From NCBI RefSeq assembly GCF_030254825.1, contig NC_083360.1, positions 96,833,767 through 96,897,766 on the forward strand: a DNA stretch of 64,000 bases. Reading direction: 5' to 3'. The notes beneath the pieces are model-generated. The model worked only from the letters and a program-made list of their open reading frames with translations. It had not been told where the DNA came from and searched no databases. The translations under genes and the position numbers were made by a program. This stretch comes from Meriones unguiculatus (Eukaryota; Chordata; Mammalia; Rodentia; Muridae). Shown here piece after piece: positions 25,357 through 36,420 of this stretch. The number at the start of each line of letters is the position of its first letter. The first letter of the stretch is position 1.

Positions 25357-25595
25357 CCGACACTTCAACTTTCTACTCTTAAAAATCATCTCTAGGATTT
25401 CTCTGACTCTGCTCTCAGAAAATCTCTTAAAACTATGCTGTAAACTCTGTCTCAAGATTTGTAAGTTCACTGGGTACAATTTAAAAAATATATAAAATCT
25501 GTAACAAAATTTAGCTTAAACTTGTAACAAAAAGTTGACAGTTTAGAAACTTATGCATACATAATTTCAGTTTGCTACAACATACTATGTAAATG
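25357..25595 (+). repeat. Left arm of a 727-bp near-perfect inverted repeat
   Basis: About 239 bases whose reverse complement recurs at 25845-26083. In the outer ~235 bases I find one mismatch (A versus G in CTCTG(A/G)CTCTG). Beyond 25594 the arms keep pairing with a mismatch and a one-base indel to about 25608. Confidence 0.95.
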
Positions 25596-25609
25596 ATTCG
25601 CTCCTGTTT

Positions 25610-25830
25610 GGAATACACTATATATGTAACTAAGATAAAACTCTTGTATAAAAATAGACCTAAAAGAATAGATATTTTAAATAGCAACCACATGATTGAT
25701 GGCCATGTTTACTGAGGAGTACATGTCACGTGACTCCACCATCTTAAGATGACCATGTGGTATAAAGCAAAAACTACAAAACTCAGTCCTGATGGGCTTT
25801 TGGGTTATCACTGTATCCCTTTTTACACAA
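25610..25830. other. Spacer of the inverted repeat
   Basis: About 220 bases with traces of older palindromic pairing (CCACATG at 25688 against CATGTGG at 25754). It contains a perfect GTCACGTGAC E-box at 25725-25734, near the palindrome centre (about 25720), and a 12-bp palindrome CATCTTAAGATG at 25740-25751. No coding potential is seen. Confidence 0.7.
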
Positions 25831-25844
25831 AAAAGGAGCCGAAT

Positions 25845-26083
25845 AATTTACATAGTATGTTGTAGCAAACTGAAATTATGTATGCATAAGTTTCTAAACT
25901 GTCAACTTTTTGTTACAAGTTTAAGCTAAATTTTGTTACAGATTTTATATATTTTTTAAATTGTACCCAGTGAACTTACAAATCTTGAGACAGAGTTTAC
26001 AGCATAGTTTTAAGAGATTTTCTGAGAGCAGAGCCAGAGAAATCCTAGAGATGATTTTTAAGAGTAGAAAGTTGAAGTGTCGG
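25845..26083 (-). repeat. Right arm of the 727-bp near-perfect inverted repeat
   Basis: Reverse complement of the left arm. The last paired bases are CCGA at 25357 and TCGG ending at 26083. No target-site duplication is seen at the outer edges. Confidence 0.95.
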
Positions 26084-26543
26084 AATCAACAAAAAGTCTC
26101 CAAAATATTTTGAATTAGGGTGGATTTTTGTACAATAAGATTATAAAGTTATGCGCAAGTCAATAGAACCTAACGTAAAGGTGTATGTCTGACTAGTTAT
26201 CGATCACTGTTCAACACCAAGCTACTACAAAACCCTAAATAAGGAACAACATATGTTTGATAAATAAGGTTTATAAATTCCTAAAGTGTACTCAGATTAA
26301 CAATAACTGATTTAAGTGTTAGCTATTTGAATAGATGGAGTCATATAAGAAAGGTGATATTCTGTTATGGTGAACTATAAAAGGATCAGAAAAGTTTCCA
26401 GTCTCCCTGTGAAATGTATTTATGGCTTAGAGTTGACCATGTTTATAGTTTAATGTTTATTTTAATGCTAAAGGATTATCAATTATATCTTCAACTAAAA
26501 TTGTATTTTTTAATATTTGTTTGTTTGTTTGTTTGTTTGTTTA

Positions 26544-26669
26544 CTGAGGCAGGGTTTCTCTGTAGCCTTGGCTCTCCTGGACTCACTCTGTAGACCAGGC
26601 TCACAGAGACCCGCCCGCCTCTTTCTCCTTGAATACTGGGGTTACAGGTGTGTACCACTTTGCCCAGCT
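26544..26669 (-). mobile_element. B1 SINE (antisense)
   Basis: (TTTG)n tail then AGGCAGGGTTTCTCTGTAGCC ... GTGTACCACTTTGCCCAGC. Confidence 0.8.
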
Positions 26670-27569
26670 TTCAACTCAAATTTTTAAAGCTCAATTTAAC
26701 AGGAATAAAGCTGTAAAATCCTTGTCTTATAAAAGCTACCAGCTTAACTGAATATAGAATTTAAAATGGTTAATGAAAACGCATCCCATAATGGACATGC
26801 CCCTTCCTCGTGGGAACCCTGTGGTCTCCAAAGAAGACAGATGGGCACGACAACTCCACCTGAATTGTGGTAACACTGGACAAAACTACCCGTGTCTGGC
26901 CTGCTGCCAGGGCTCTGCCCAAACTGTGGACACTGAGCTTGATTGCCCCGCTCTGCCTGGTCAGAGTAAGGTCAGTTTTCCCAAGTTCCTTCTCCACAAG
27001 AAAATCTCTCAGACTTGTGCCTGGCAGCTGAAGAAGGCCACTGCTGCTCCGTGTGGGGTCTGAAGACTAAACGCTGTCCTGCATGACAGCTGGAGACCTA
27101 TAACCACTGCCCCCTTGAAGCCATGGAGAGCACGGGAGCCTAGGGACACCATCTAGGCAGCGGTAAGTCTCTGTCATTCTAACCGATGCATAAGCATTAT
27201 ACTTCCTGCTATAATTTACCCGTGTCAGGTCTCTGATGATACTGAGGAACTACAGCGCTGTCAGTTTAACAGCAGCAAGCTGGTGCTCCTTCAGAGGCTG
27301 CAGCTGCCCTGTTAGCTCCTTTTAAATCAGGCCTCAGGCCTGACCTTCCTAGCGCTACTAGGTGACCAGCTGAGAAAGTCAGTTTACCTTGTTTCCAGAC
27401 TCTGAAAAGAGATAAATTCCAACCCAAGAAACTGGTAACGCGGTGCCACCTTCCAGTTTCGCCAGGGAATTTCTAAATGTCAATGAAAATACTTTAACTG
27501 TGCTGAAGGAACCTGGTTTTTATCCAGTTTTGCCTCACATAAAATCTCGTGCTCCTTTTATAAAAAGTC
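26670..27569. other. Unassigned unique DNA
   Basis: Includes a 96-codon cysteine-containing frame (26773-27063) that I cannot assign. It could be old repeat-derived DNA; no splice or promoter context supports a gene. Confidence 0.45.
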
Positions 27570-27757
27570 CTTATTTTATGTGCCTGGGTGTTCTGCCTGC
27601 GGGTATGTCTGTGCACTGTGTGTGTGCCGTGCCTGTAGAGGCCGGAAGAGGACAGCACATCCCCTGGTGTTTGTGAGCCACCACGTGGTACTGGGGATTG
27701 AACCTGGGACTTCTGGAAGAACAGCCAGCACTCTAACTACTGCACCATCTGCCCCAG
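27570..27757 (-). mobile_element. B2 SINE (antisense)
   Basis: GAGCCACCACGTGGTACTGGGGATTGAACCTGGGACTTCTGGAAG is the reversed B2 core. Confidence 0.7.
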
Positions 27758-28059
27758 CCTATGTCATAGAAGTTCCTACTTTTATGACATTTATTGAATG
27801 GATTATATGATATGGGATTATTACCAAATTATCAAGCACACAGATCCATAAATTTGCCATCTTAGTGCCCTGTATTTTCAAGACATTAAAAGAAAAATTG
27901 GCAGAGAAAAATAATTTACAATTTTTCCAAATGGGGGGGGCTAGAAAATATCTAAATTTAAGTGTGAGACATATTAGAGATCCTTTTCTACAGAGAAGGG
28001 GACCTGGCCTCAGGTTATCTCCATTATCTGTTACAGAGGCAGGTTTGGTTTTTGTTTTC

Positions 28060-28236
28060 CAAATATATGTGTGTGGGTATGTGCACATGAGTGTGGAACA
28101 GAGAATCAAATCAAATCCCCTAAAACTGCAGTTACAGGTGGTGCTGAGCTGCCCAATAAGGGTACTAGGATCCAACCTCGTGGCCGTCTACAAAAGCATT
28201 CCATGCTCTTAACCTGTGAGGCTTCTCCCATCCCTT
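28060..28236 (-). mobile_element. B2/B3-like SINE (antisense)
   Basis: GTGTGGAACAGAGAATCAAA ... GCATTCCATGCTCTTAACC, a diverged B3-type unit. Confidence 0.5.
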
Positions 28237-28539
28237 GGGGCAGTTTTATTTACAATCCCAGCTGAGAACAATGAGGTATTATAGATCTCACAATTTGGAA
28301 AAGAACAGTTTTGTGGGATTTACAACTTCTATCCATCCAGAGGCCTGGTGGAGTCTTTGTCTACCCGTTTGACGGGAAAAAGTGGTGTCTCTGGCACCTT
28401 TTCTTCGCAGCTCAGCCTCGGCTCCCATGCCTGCATTCCGCTCAGCACTCTAATTTTGCAAGGGACAAAACCATCATGAACTGGTAGTCAAAAGAAGAGA
28501 CTCGGTGTCTCTGTTTATGTTTTCTCAAGACCAAACCCT

Positions 28540-29336
28540 CGCGCCGCTGTACCTCACCCCACGTCCAGCAACGATGTCCACCACTGTCACCACACCCAAA
28601 AGAAAGGCCAAAGGGGATGTTGAAGGAGATAAAGCCAAGGTGAAGGACGAGCCACAGAGAAGAGCTGCAAAGAACACACGTCACTAGCAAAATGTCTCCC
28701 AAGCTTGACTGAAGATGGAAAACATTTTTTCCTTCAGAATTTTAAAAGATGCTGTTGGCTCCCAGAAGGGAAGTTGGGGTGTTGACACGTGGTCACCATG
28801 GCACAAAATGCCTTGTGGTTTGGGAAAACTCTAAATTCATTTTTTTATTCTCCTCTCCCTGTACCATCAACATTGACTTAACTCCCTTAAAACCAGAGAC
28901 CTGTTGGAACCTGACCCCCAAAACTGGTTTTCTGGTCTACTGGCAATCTGGACTTTGCAGTGACACCATTGAGTGTCCTCAGGAGAGTTGTGGTTCCTCT
29001 CATAAAAAACTGTGGATCTTCAGATTGAGAATAATGCCATTTTCATTTCATTTCCTGAAAGTCAGGGTCGGCTTCTGAAAAGCTGTTAAACAACATCCTT
29101 AATGCGAAATGTCAACCCTCAACTCTGAGATACTTCCCCCTTTTCAAAGCATCAAATGAAGATTTCACTGGGCTTTACAGTGGCTTTCTGATTTTGGTAC
29201 TCTATACAAGAAGGGAGTTTGGAAGTTCTTGTATACTGTTAATGACTGTCTGCCCATGTCCTGCTGAAATGCCATGATTATTTATGAAAACTATCTTTGA
29301 TAAAGCTGGGTACATTAGGCTTGGAAAATAAAACGT
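28540..29336 (+). pseudogene. HMGN2-like processed pseudogene with internal deletion
   Basis: The reading near 28590-28665 contains PKRKAKGDVEGDKAKVKDEPQRR, the start of the nucleosome-binding protein HMGN2; GDKAKVKDEPQRR is diagnostic of that member. The normal initiator ATG is replaced by ACA, and an upstream ATG at 28574 opens a shortened frame. After PQRR the match stops: the RSARLSAKPAPPKP nucleosome-binding core is missing, and the following sequence reads like distal HMGN2 3' UTR, ending near AATAAA at about 29328. Most of the coding region and proximal 3' UTR therefore appear deleted. No functional HMGN protein can be made. The 3' UTR match is from memory, and I could not find target-site duplications. 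Confidence 0.7.
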
Positions 29337-29431
29337 TTTCTCTGGCTAGAGCTTCAGGACAGGGTCACGTGACAGTGCTCACACTCCATACAATTTGCCC
29401 AAGAAAGTGCACAGTGAAATATTTTGTTTGA

Positions 29432-29570
29432 TTGATTTTTTTTTTTTTCTAATACAGGGTGTTATATAACCCATGCTGGCCTCATTATGTAGCCAAGGAT
29501 GACTTTGAGCTCCTGGCCTCCTGTCTCATCTTTCAAGTGCAGAGATTATAAATAGGCACCAGCTCATCCA
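29432..29570 (-). mobile_element. B1-like SINE (antisense, diverged)
   Basis: TTTTTCTAATACAGGGTGTT ... GCAGAGATTATAAATAGGCACC. Confidence 0.5.
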
Positions 29571-30579
29571 GACTACGTCAAGACCACTGAGCATCTTCTT
29601 GGAGTGGCTGGGGTCAGAAGTGTTCGGAATTTGAGATATTCTGGATTTGGTGATGAGATGTCTTGGGGATGCGACACAGCTCTAAAGATAAAATTCACTT
29701 ACATCTCATTTACAGCTTATCTACAGAGCCTGAACGTAATCTTATCCAAGATTCTTTCTGTGACACTGTTTTGACTGTGACCCATCACATTAAGTCAGGG
29801 GTGGATTTTTCACTTGTGGCAACACCTCAGCTGTCGTGTGACTTTTCACCCTGTAGCCATAGTGACAGGAATGATGATATTCTAGAGACACGTGTGCTCA
29901 TTTTCAAAAGCCATCAGATTACTGAAATGAACCTCAATAACTTGAAATTTCCCTAAGAGTCTCCAGCTGGGAGAAGAAAAAGATGGAAGCTTGGTGCCAG
30001 CCTGGTGGGGAGCTTCTGTTCTAGAAAGAGGTTTCACGCAGCTCTGACACGTCAGCCCACCACGGAGGCTACAGCCCAGACAATGATGATGGGCAGGGCT
30101 ACACCTCACCTAGGGAAGCCTAATTATGAACACCTCAAACCTCACATTAGGACCCCAACATGGACTATTAGGAGGAGGTCAGTGATCCTCCCTGTTTTTT
30201 TTTTTGTTTGTTTTTTTCAGCATGGATACATTGAAAATGTGTGTGGTGTGTGTATCATATATATATATATATATAATTTTTATTAATTGTTAATTTATCT
30301 GGTCTATTGAAGACAAGTGGCTGAGCTTCATTTGTTAGGACTCTTCCAGGGTACAGGCTGTGACCCTAGCAACTCAACAACACTGGAGAACATTGACAGA
30401 CGAATAAGATTTTATCCAAATCTAGCTTTTAAGTCAATAGATTTTTTGGGGGATACTTACAGGAGCATGGAGGACTCAATGGCTGCACAGCTGGGAAGTT
30501 CCACCCCTGTTGGGGTAATTTCAAAAGTACATACAAATAATGTTTATTATTAGCCCTATAATTATCAGGATGGTATTAT

Positions 30580-30737
30580 TTTTTTAAGATTTATTTATTA
30601 CTTACATACAACATTCTGCCTGCACACCATATCTCACTATAGATGGTTGTGAGCCACCATGTGGTTGCCGGGAATTGAACTCAGGACCTTTGGAAGAGCA
30701 GCCAGTGCTCTTAACCTCTGAGCCATCTCTCCAGCCT
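30580..30737 (-). mobile_element. B2 SINE (antisense)
   Basis: AAGATTTATTTATTACTTAC ... GAGCCATCTCTCCAGCCTAC; one of the best-preserved B2 copies here. Confidence 0.9.
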
Positions 30738-33700
30738 ACAATGGTGTTATCTAACCTGCATAATCAATAGACACAGACACCTGTTGTACTTTAGAACCTC
30801 CCTATTTCAGCTGGGACCCTCTAAATCACCCTCCTCACATCCCAGCCCTCATGCCAGGCTATCTGCTCTAATCATTTCTATCTGAACTTCTTCCCACTCA
30901 CAGTCCTGAAATACTCGCTACTGCTCATCCGATGGGCTGGTTTTCTCCATGCATGATGATCTGGCTATGTGATTTTCCCAAGCTAACCATCGCGTCTCCT
31001 CCTGTCTTCTTTCTTTTTCCTTGACCCATGACCATAGACCTTTGAACCTCAAACTCCACCTCCTCTCTTTTGCCTAATCCCAAGCTTCAGCATTTTTTAT
31101 TAACCAATCAACTTTAAATTGGGTGGAGCAAGGTTTACAAAACAAGGACAGGTATGCGTGAGAATGTCAGGGTAGGGACCAGATCTTGGGGGCAAGTAAT
31201 TAGCATTAAAATACATAGCACAGAACAACCCCAACACAGTCCAACATGGCTGACTCATAAGCAGAAGTACAGCAAGGAATCCCGGCCCCTGCACAGTCAC
31301 ACATCTACTGCCTGTGAGCCCAAATCCCCCTTACTACCCAAGCCCATGTGCAGCTGAGGCAGGAGTTAGTGACCAGAATCTCATGTAAGGATCTTATAGC
31401 TGTCCTTACAAGAGGGAGATGTTCACACACACACACACGTTACCACTGCCATAGATTAGCGATCAGCAGTAGTGTTCTTGTTGCTATGACTGTGGCCAAG
31501 GTCAAGCAGTCAAACTCGGTAACAGTGATGGACATGCCACACATGGAGGAAATAGTTACGCCACATCAGCATTCAAATGATTGGTTTTGGGGCATTTTAG
31601 ACTTTTGAATTTGGGATGTTCAATCTGTTCACTTAGTTCTGCAACCTCCATCACGTCAGTGTTAGAGTGGTCTCAGCACCCTGTAAAGGCGTGCCGTAAT
31701 CATTATAGTCACCAGCAGTCAGTTCCCGTGTGCCCCAAGCCTTAAGCAACTATTCATCTTTTTTTTTTTTTTTTTTTTTGGTCTTACTTAATTTGCTACT
31801 CCAAACATATACACCTATGGGCATTTCCCACGTCGCTTACCTGCATATGTTTTGGTTGGTCTTAAGTCACTTCGTTTGCTTATTTGTTGTGGGGGTGTAT
31901 GCATGTGCACCGGGGCAGGCATATGTGTCTAAGCTCACAGAGATGGCCCCACTGCTAGTTTCTTTTTAGAGACATCAAATGCTTGCTATTCTAAGACCAT
32001 TAAACTGGTATCCAGTTCATACGGGTCCTAAACTTCCCAGTTTGTGGCTTTTGACTTGCTGAGTCAATAAGCATGTCAATAATCACCCAAAATGTCTGAC
32101 ACAATTTACTAATAATATGAAATGGGAAAACACAGTGAACAAAGATTTTTTTTTTTCCTAGAACAAAATTTTGTTTTGTTTTTTCAAACTACTTGGCCTC
32201 ATCAATTCATTATTTGCTTTTGCTTTTGTTATTGAAACAGGGCCTCTGACTGGAAACTACCAGTCTGCCCTGCTTGTTAGAGCAATTAGTTACAATGACT
32301 TCTGGTGAGCCCTTGGGTTCTTTCCCCACTTGCTAAAGAGCTGTAGGATTTAAATCACCTCTTCTACTGTTCCGGTTCTCTATTGCTGCACAAAAAAACT
32401 ACCCTAAAGCTCATTGGCTTAAAACAGCAACAGACGCCATGTGGTGTTATGTGTTAATGGGTCAGGAATTCAGGAAGAGCTCCCGTAGAATGTTTCGACT
32501 TAGGATCTGTATTAATTGCTTTTGTTGTTGCTAAGCAAACACTTAACAAGAAGGGACAAAGAAATGAAGGATATTTGTTTGTTTGTTTATTTAGTTGACT
32601 AGTGGTCTAAGGGTTTTATAGCCCATTATGTCAGGGAAGGCATGATGGTTGGAAAAACTCAAGTCTATTACTTGCTACTTCCTCACTTTTCAAGGGAACC
32701 AGAAACATAGAGAGGTAAAGCAGCAAGGCCATGCTGTAATTCTCAAGCTCTGCCCTCCCCAGACCCATGTCTTCCACCTCGTCTCCTCAAACAGCACCAC
32801 CAGCTTGGACCAAAGGCTCAAGCACACGAGCTTTGTGCAGACATTTTATCACGCAATCAGATATGACAGGAGAGCGGAGAGCAGGCAGTGGAGGGGCGGC
32901 TGCCATGCTGCCCATGTGTGAGTCTCTCTACGTGGGTTAGCCGTGCTTCCTCCCAGCATGGCTGAAACACGACAGGAGTATTTCTCACACAGGCTCAAGG
33001 CTCTAATGCAAGGTCCAGATGGAGCAGAAAAGAAAGACAGGACAATTATGGCAAAGGAGCCCCTCACCCTGCCGTCTGGTTGAAGCCTCGCACAGGCTAA
33101 GCACGACTTTCAGCACAATTTACCTTAGCAATGACGGTCGCTGGTAAGGAGATGATATTCCTTTCTGTACAAATGGCTTATGTTACGATAGCAACGAGCC
33201 AGGCGTGAGGCAGAATGGATGTGACCTTGGACCAGGCCTCCTTTCCCTCACAGACACTTTTAGGACTCTTACCAGAACGATCTGTTAGCAGTGGAGCTAC
33301 TCTACTGCCTGCCTCCCAGCATCCCTTATCAGCTGTAGCCGTGTCAAGCTGAAGCACCCTGTGATGTCATACAGCCTCTCTGGGAGCCCTTTAGAGATAA
33401 TACGTTTCAAAACACGAATTCAACTTCCTGGGTATTGGCAGAAAGAACCATTTCTGCATTCTAAAACAATACAGCCTGTGCTATTCATTCAGGGTAGTGA
33501 TCGCCAAGGACGGGCTCTCCCTTGAATTCCGCTGACCGTTGGTGTGATAGGAGACAGACATGGCTAGTCACTGTCCACGTAGCCTACTGGCCTACTTAGG
33601 AAAAGAGAATTTTGAAATTTTGTTCTGAAGAGAGGGCTTCTGTAGCATGAAATTTTTTCCCTTGTTCTCCTGTTTAAAACAATATCAAGTCCTTCTAAAA

Positions 33701-33902
33701 TAGTGGTGTTGGACATATGAATTGCATTGCTATACATAAAATAAAGTCTGGGTTCTGAAATAGTTAATAAAGATAATAGTTTCAAACAAGATGGCGTCAC
33801 TGGGAAGTTCTGAGCAAGGCCCACACGGTGATCTCGGTGACACACTTTCTTCTAGAGCATCTTCTTCTTTCTATCCCTGACACATAAAATCTATACTAAA
33901 AA
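30738..33902. other. Intergenic, degraded repeats
   Basis: Apart from the LTR fragments near 32.4-32.7 kb and homopolymer T tracts, nothing gene-like is seen. Confidence 0.55.
32370..32720 (-). mobile_element. Old LTR fragments (MLT1-like and rodent LTR-like)
   Basis: 32370-32500 has TATTGCTGCACAAAAAAACTACC and GGCTTAAAACAGCAAC, typical of old antisense MaLR/MLT1 LTRs. 32507-32720 has the TTTGTTGTTGCTAAGCAAACAC and GTCAGGGAAGGCATGATGG signature shared with the LTR-like repeats at 21.7 and 36.1 kb. Both are degraded. Confidence 0.4.
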
Positions 33903-34040
33903 TGTCTCTAAGCTGCACATGGTAGCACTGCGTTCAATCCCAGCCCTCAGGAGGCAGAGGCTGCTGAGTTCGAGGCCATCCAGATCCACATGGTGAGTTC
34001 CTGCAGCCAGGGCTACACAGTGAGACCCTAGCTCAACAAG
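33903..34040 (+). mobile_element. B1 SINE (sense)
   Basis: AGCTGCACATGGTAGCACTG ... CAGCCAGGGCTACACAGTGAGACCC. Confidence 0.75.
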
Positions 34041-34385
34041 TAAATCAAAATTTCTTTTTAACAAATTCCACGTGTGTCCACCCCTGCTGCCACTGACCCG
34101 GACATCCGGGAGAGTCGGCACGCCCTGGCCTGAACAGCTGCACAGCGTGGCTTCTCAGTGACCATACTCTGGTCAACTGGTCGGTGCGATCTGGCCCAGT
34201 CTCAAAGAAAGAAGCCACAAGATTCTTCTCTTAAGGGACAATGCTCAAGGAAGCTGCAGAAATATTTTAAAATTGCCTCTGCTGACTACATTCATTGGCC
34301 TGTTGAAAACAATCTTTCTCCTGCCCTTATTTCCTGATTTTTTCCCACTCCCATGATTCCCTTTACATGTTTGAAGATTCCCAGG

Positions 34386-34775
34386 GGTCCTGCAGAGACT
34401 GATGCACCAACCAAGGACCATGCATGGAGAGGACCTAGACTCCCTGCTCAGATGTAGCCCTTAGGCAGCTCAATCTTCATGTGGGTTCCTTAGTAAGGGG
34501 AGCAGGGGCTGTATGTCATGAATTCAGTTGCCTGCTCTGAATTCAGTTGTGATGCAGCTTTGCCAGGCCACAGAGGAAGAGGACCCAGGCGGTCCTGATG
34601 AGACTTGATAAGCTATGGGCAAGATGGCAGGGGAAGAGAACTCCCCCTTTTAGTGGACTAGGGGAAGGGGATAGGAGGGAAGAGAGAGGGAAGGTGGGAC
34701 AGGGAGGAGATGAGAGAGGGGGCTATAATTGGGATATAAATTGAATAAAATGTAAAATAAAGAAATAAATAATAG
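34386..34775 (+). mobile_element. L1 3' end (sense)
   Basis: Contains CAACCAAGGACCATGCATGG, GGTCCTGATGAGACTTGATAAG and a terminal GGGCTATAATTGGGATATAAA plus an A-rich tail. 5' truncated. Confidence 0.75.
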
Positions 34776-35189
34776 AATTTTAGAAAGATTATATTTCTAA
34801 AGTCATACCAAGGGACATATATTTAGTTGTTTTTTTTTCAGAACAGTAACTTCAATAAATTTATATGTATTTAAAAAAAGATGTTTGAAGATTTAAAACT
34901 TCCGTTTTAAGTATTTTGTTTGGTTCTTTATGTGTTCTTATACTAGGCCTAAATGTTTCCTGCTGTTCTGTGCAGTTCTGCCTACTTCCTGTTTGGTTAA
35001 CTTTTATTTCCTGTACTCAGTCAAAAGGCTTGGTCAAAGTTGTAAACTTCCATTATGATGTAGGAACTATGTTCTATATTCAAATCTGTCAGAGTCTTGG
35101 GCAAGAGTAGGAGTACAGTAACTGTTAAACATAATAAAGAAAATTTAAATTCTGACCGGTTTGTTGGCATTGTTTTTCTTTACTTTGTT

Positions 35190-35506
35190 TTGTTGACTTC
35201 GTAGCCTAGATTGTCCTGGAACACTGTATAACCTAGGCAGGCCTTGAACTCATAGCAACTCTCCTTCTTCAGCTACCCGCCCCAACCTCCTCCAAGTGCT
35301 GGAACCGTAAGTGTTAGACAGCAGACTGGGCCATCTTCATACTGATAGCGTTTGTCACGTGTGGCGAATGGATATGTCTACAGTCCCATCCCCTGGGATG
35401 TGGAGGCATGAGAGTCAGGAGTCCCAGGCTAGTCTCAGCTACACGGATACCTGAGCCAGCTTGTGCTGAGATCCTATCTTATAAAATAATAATAATAATA
35501 ATAATG
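35190..35506. mobile_element. SINE pair: antisense B1-like then sense B4/ID-B1
   Basis: 35190-35320 reads as antisense B1 (TAGATTGTCCTGGAACACTG). 35357-35506 reads as sense B4/ID-B1 with an (AAT)n tail. Their opposed orientation could form a weak hairpin. Confidence 0.55.
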
Positions 35507-36104
35507 ACCAGTTTAAAGAAATATGTTTTAGAGGAGAGCATTTCCTGAAAGTTCAGGTCTCAATCAGTTCACCTGCTCTAGGCTTTTAGCTAGACCACTG
35601 AAGATCCAGCCCAAAGGTTGTTCCCTGACCCCCACACGCGTGCCACAACACGTACATGCATGAAAGATAATAAATTAAATTAAAATGTAAAAACCCTCAG
35701 ATTCTTCCCAGATATTTTGTTCTGCGCTGAAGTCTCAAGCATGTTGGTTTTATCTTTAACTAGTGATCTTAGGAGGCATTTACAGTTTGTAATCAGATAC
35801 AGTAAAGGCCAATGAACTACCCAGTGTCTTTTGTTATGAGTTGGGGAAAAAAAACAAGCTCTTAGTCTATGCTCTTAGAATATACGAGAGTAGAAAATTA
35901 AAGAAGTACAAAGCATTGTTTCCTCCCAGATGCTGCTCGGTCACCACACGATGCAGGAGGCAGAACGGCAAGAGCTGGTGAGAACCCACACTTCCACCTC
36001 AAACCCTTCCAAAAGGGTTCCAACCCCATGCAGGACAGATCACCTCATAAGTACCTTTGCAGACCTCAACCTGCATCAGTCTCACTGCTGCAGCCAGACA
36101 AGTG

Positions 36105-36420
36105 AAAAGAGCGGCATAAGGGGCAAAGGGCTGCCTTGGCCCACAGCCGGAGGTCCGCCATGGCCGGAAGGCATGGCAGCGAGGGTGTGAGGGCACACCT
36201 GCTGTCAGGAAGCAGACGGCGAATGCTGGCTGCTGCTCTGCTTGTTTTCGCTTTTTGGGTTTGCCTCAGTCTGGCACCCCAGCCCGTGGAAGGGTGCTCC
36301 TCAAGTTTAGGGCATGTCAGCCCATCTCAGTTAACCCAACTGATTATAGAAACTCCCTCACACACATGCCCAGAGGTTTGTCTCTTAGGTGACTCTCAAT
36401 CCAGTTGAGTCTTAGAATTG
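36105..36420 (-). mobile_element. Rodent LTR-like repeat (antisense)
   Basis: Carries CAGTTAACCCAACTGATTATAG and GCCCAGAGGTTTGTCTCTTA, the same family as the copy at 21.7-22.1 kb. There is no open frame of interest. Confidence 0.5.

Noticed and set aside
26773..27063. 96-codon cysteine-containing frame
   Set aside because: No recognisable family, no splice or promoter context, and overlapping open frame on the opposite strand.
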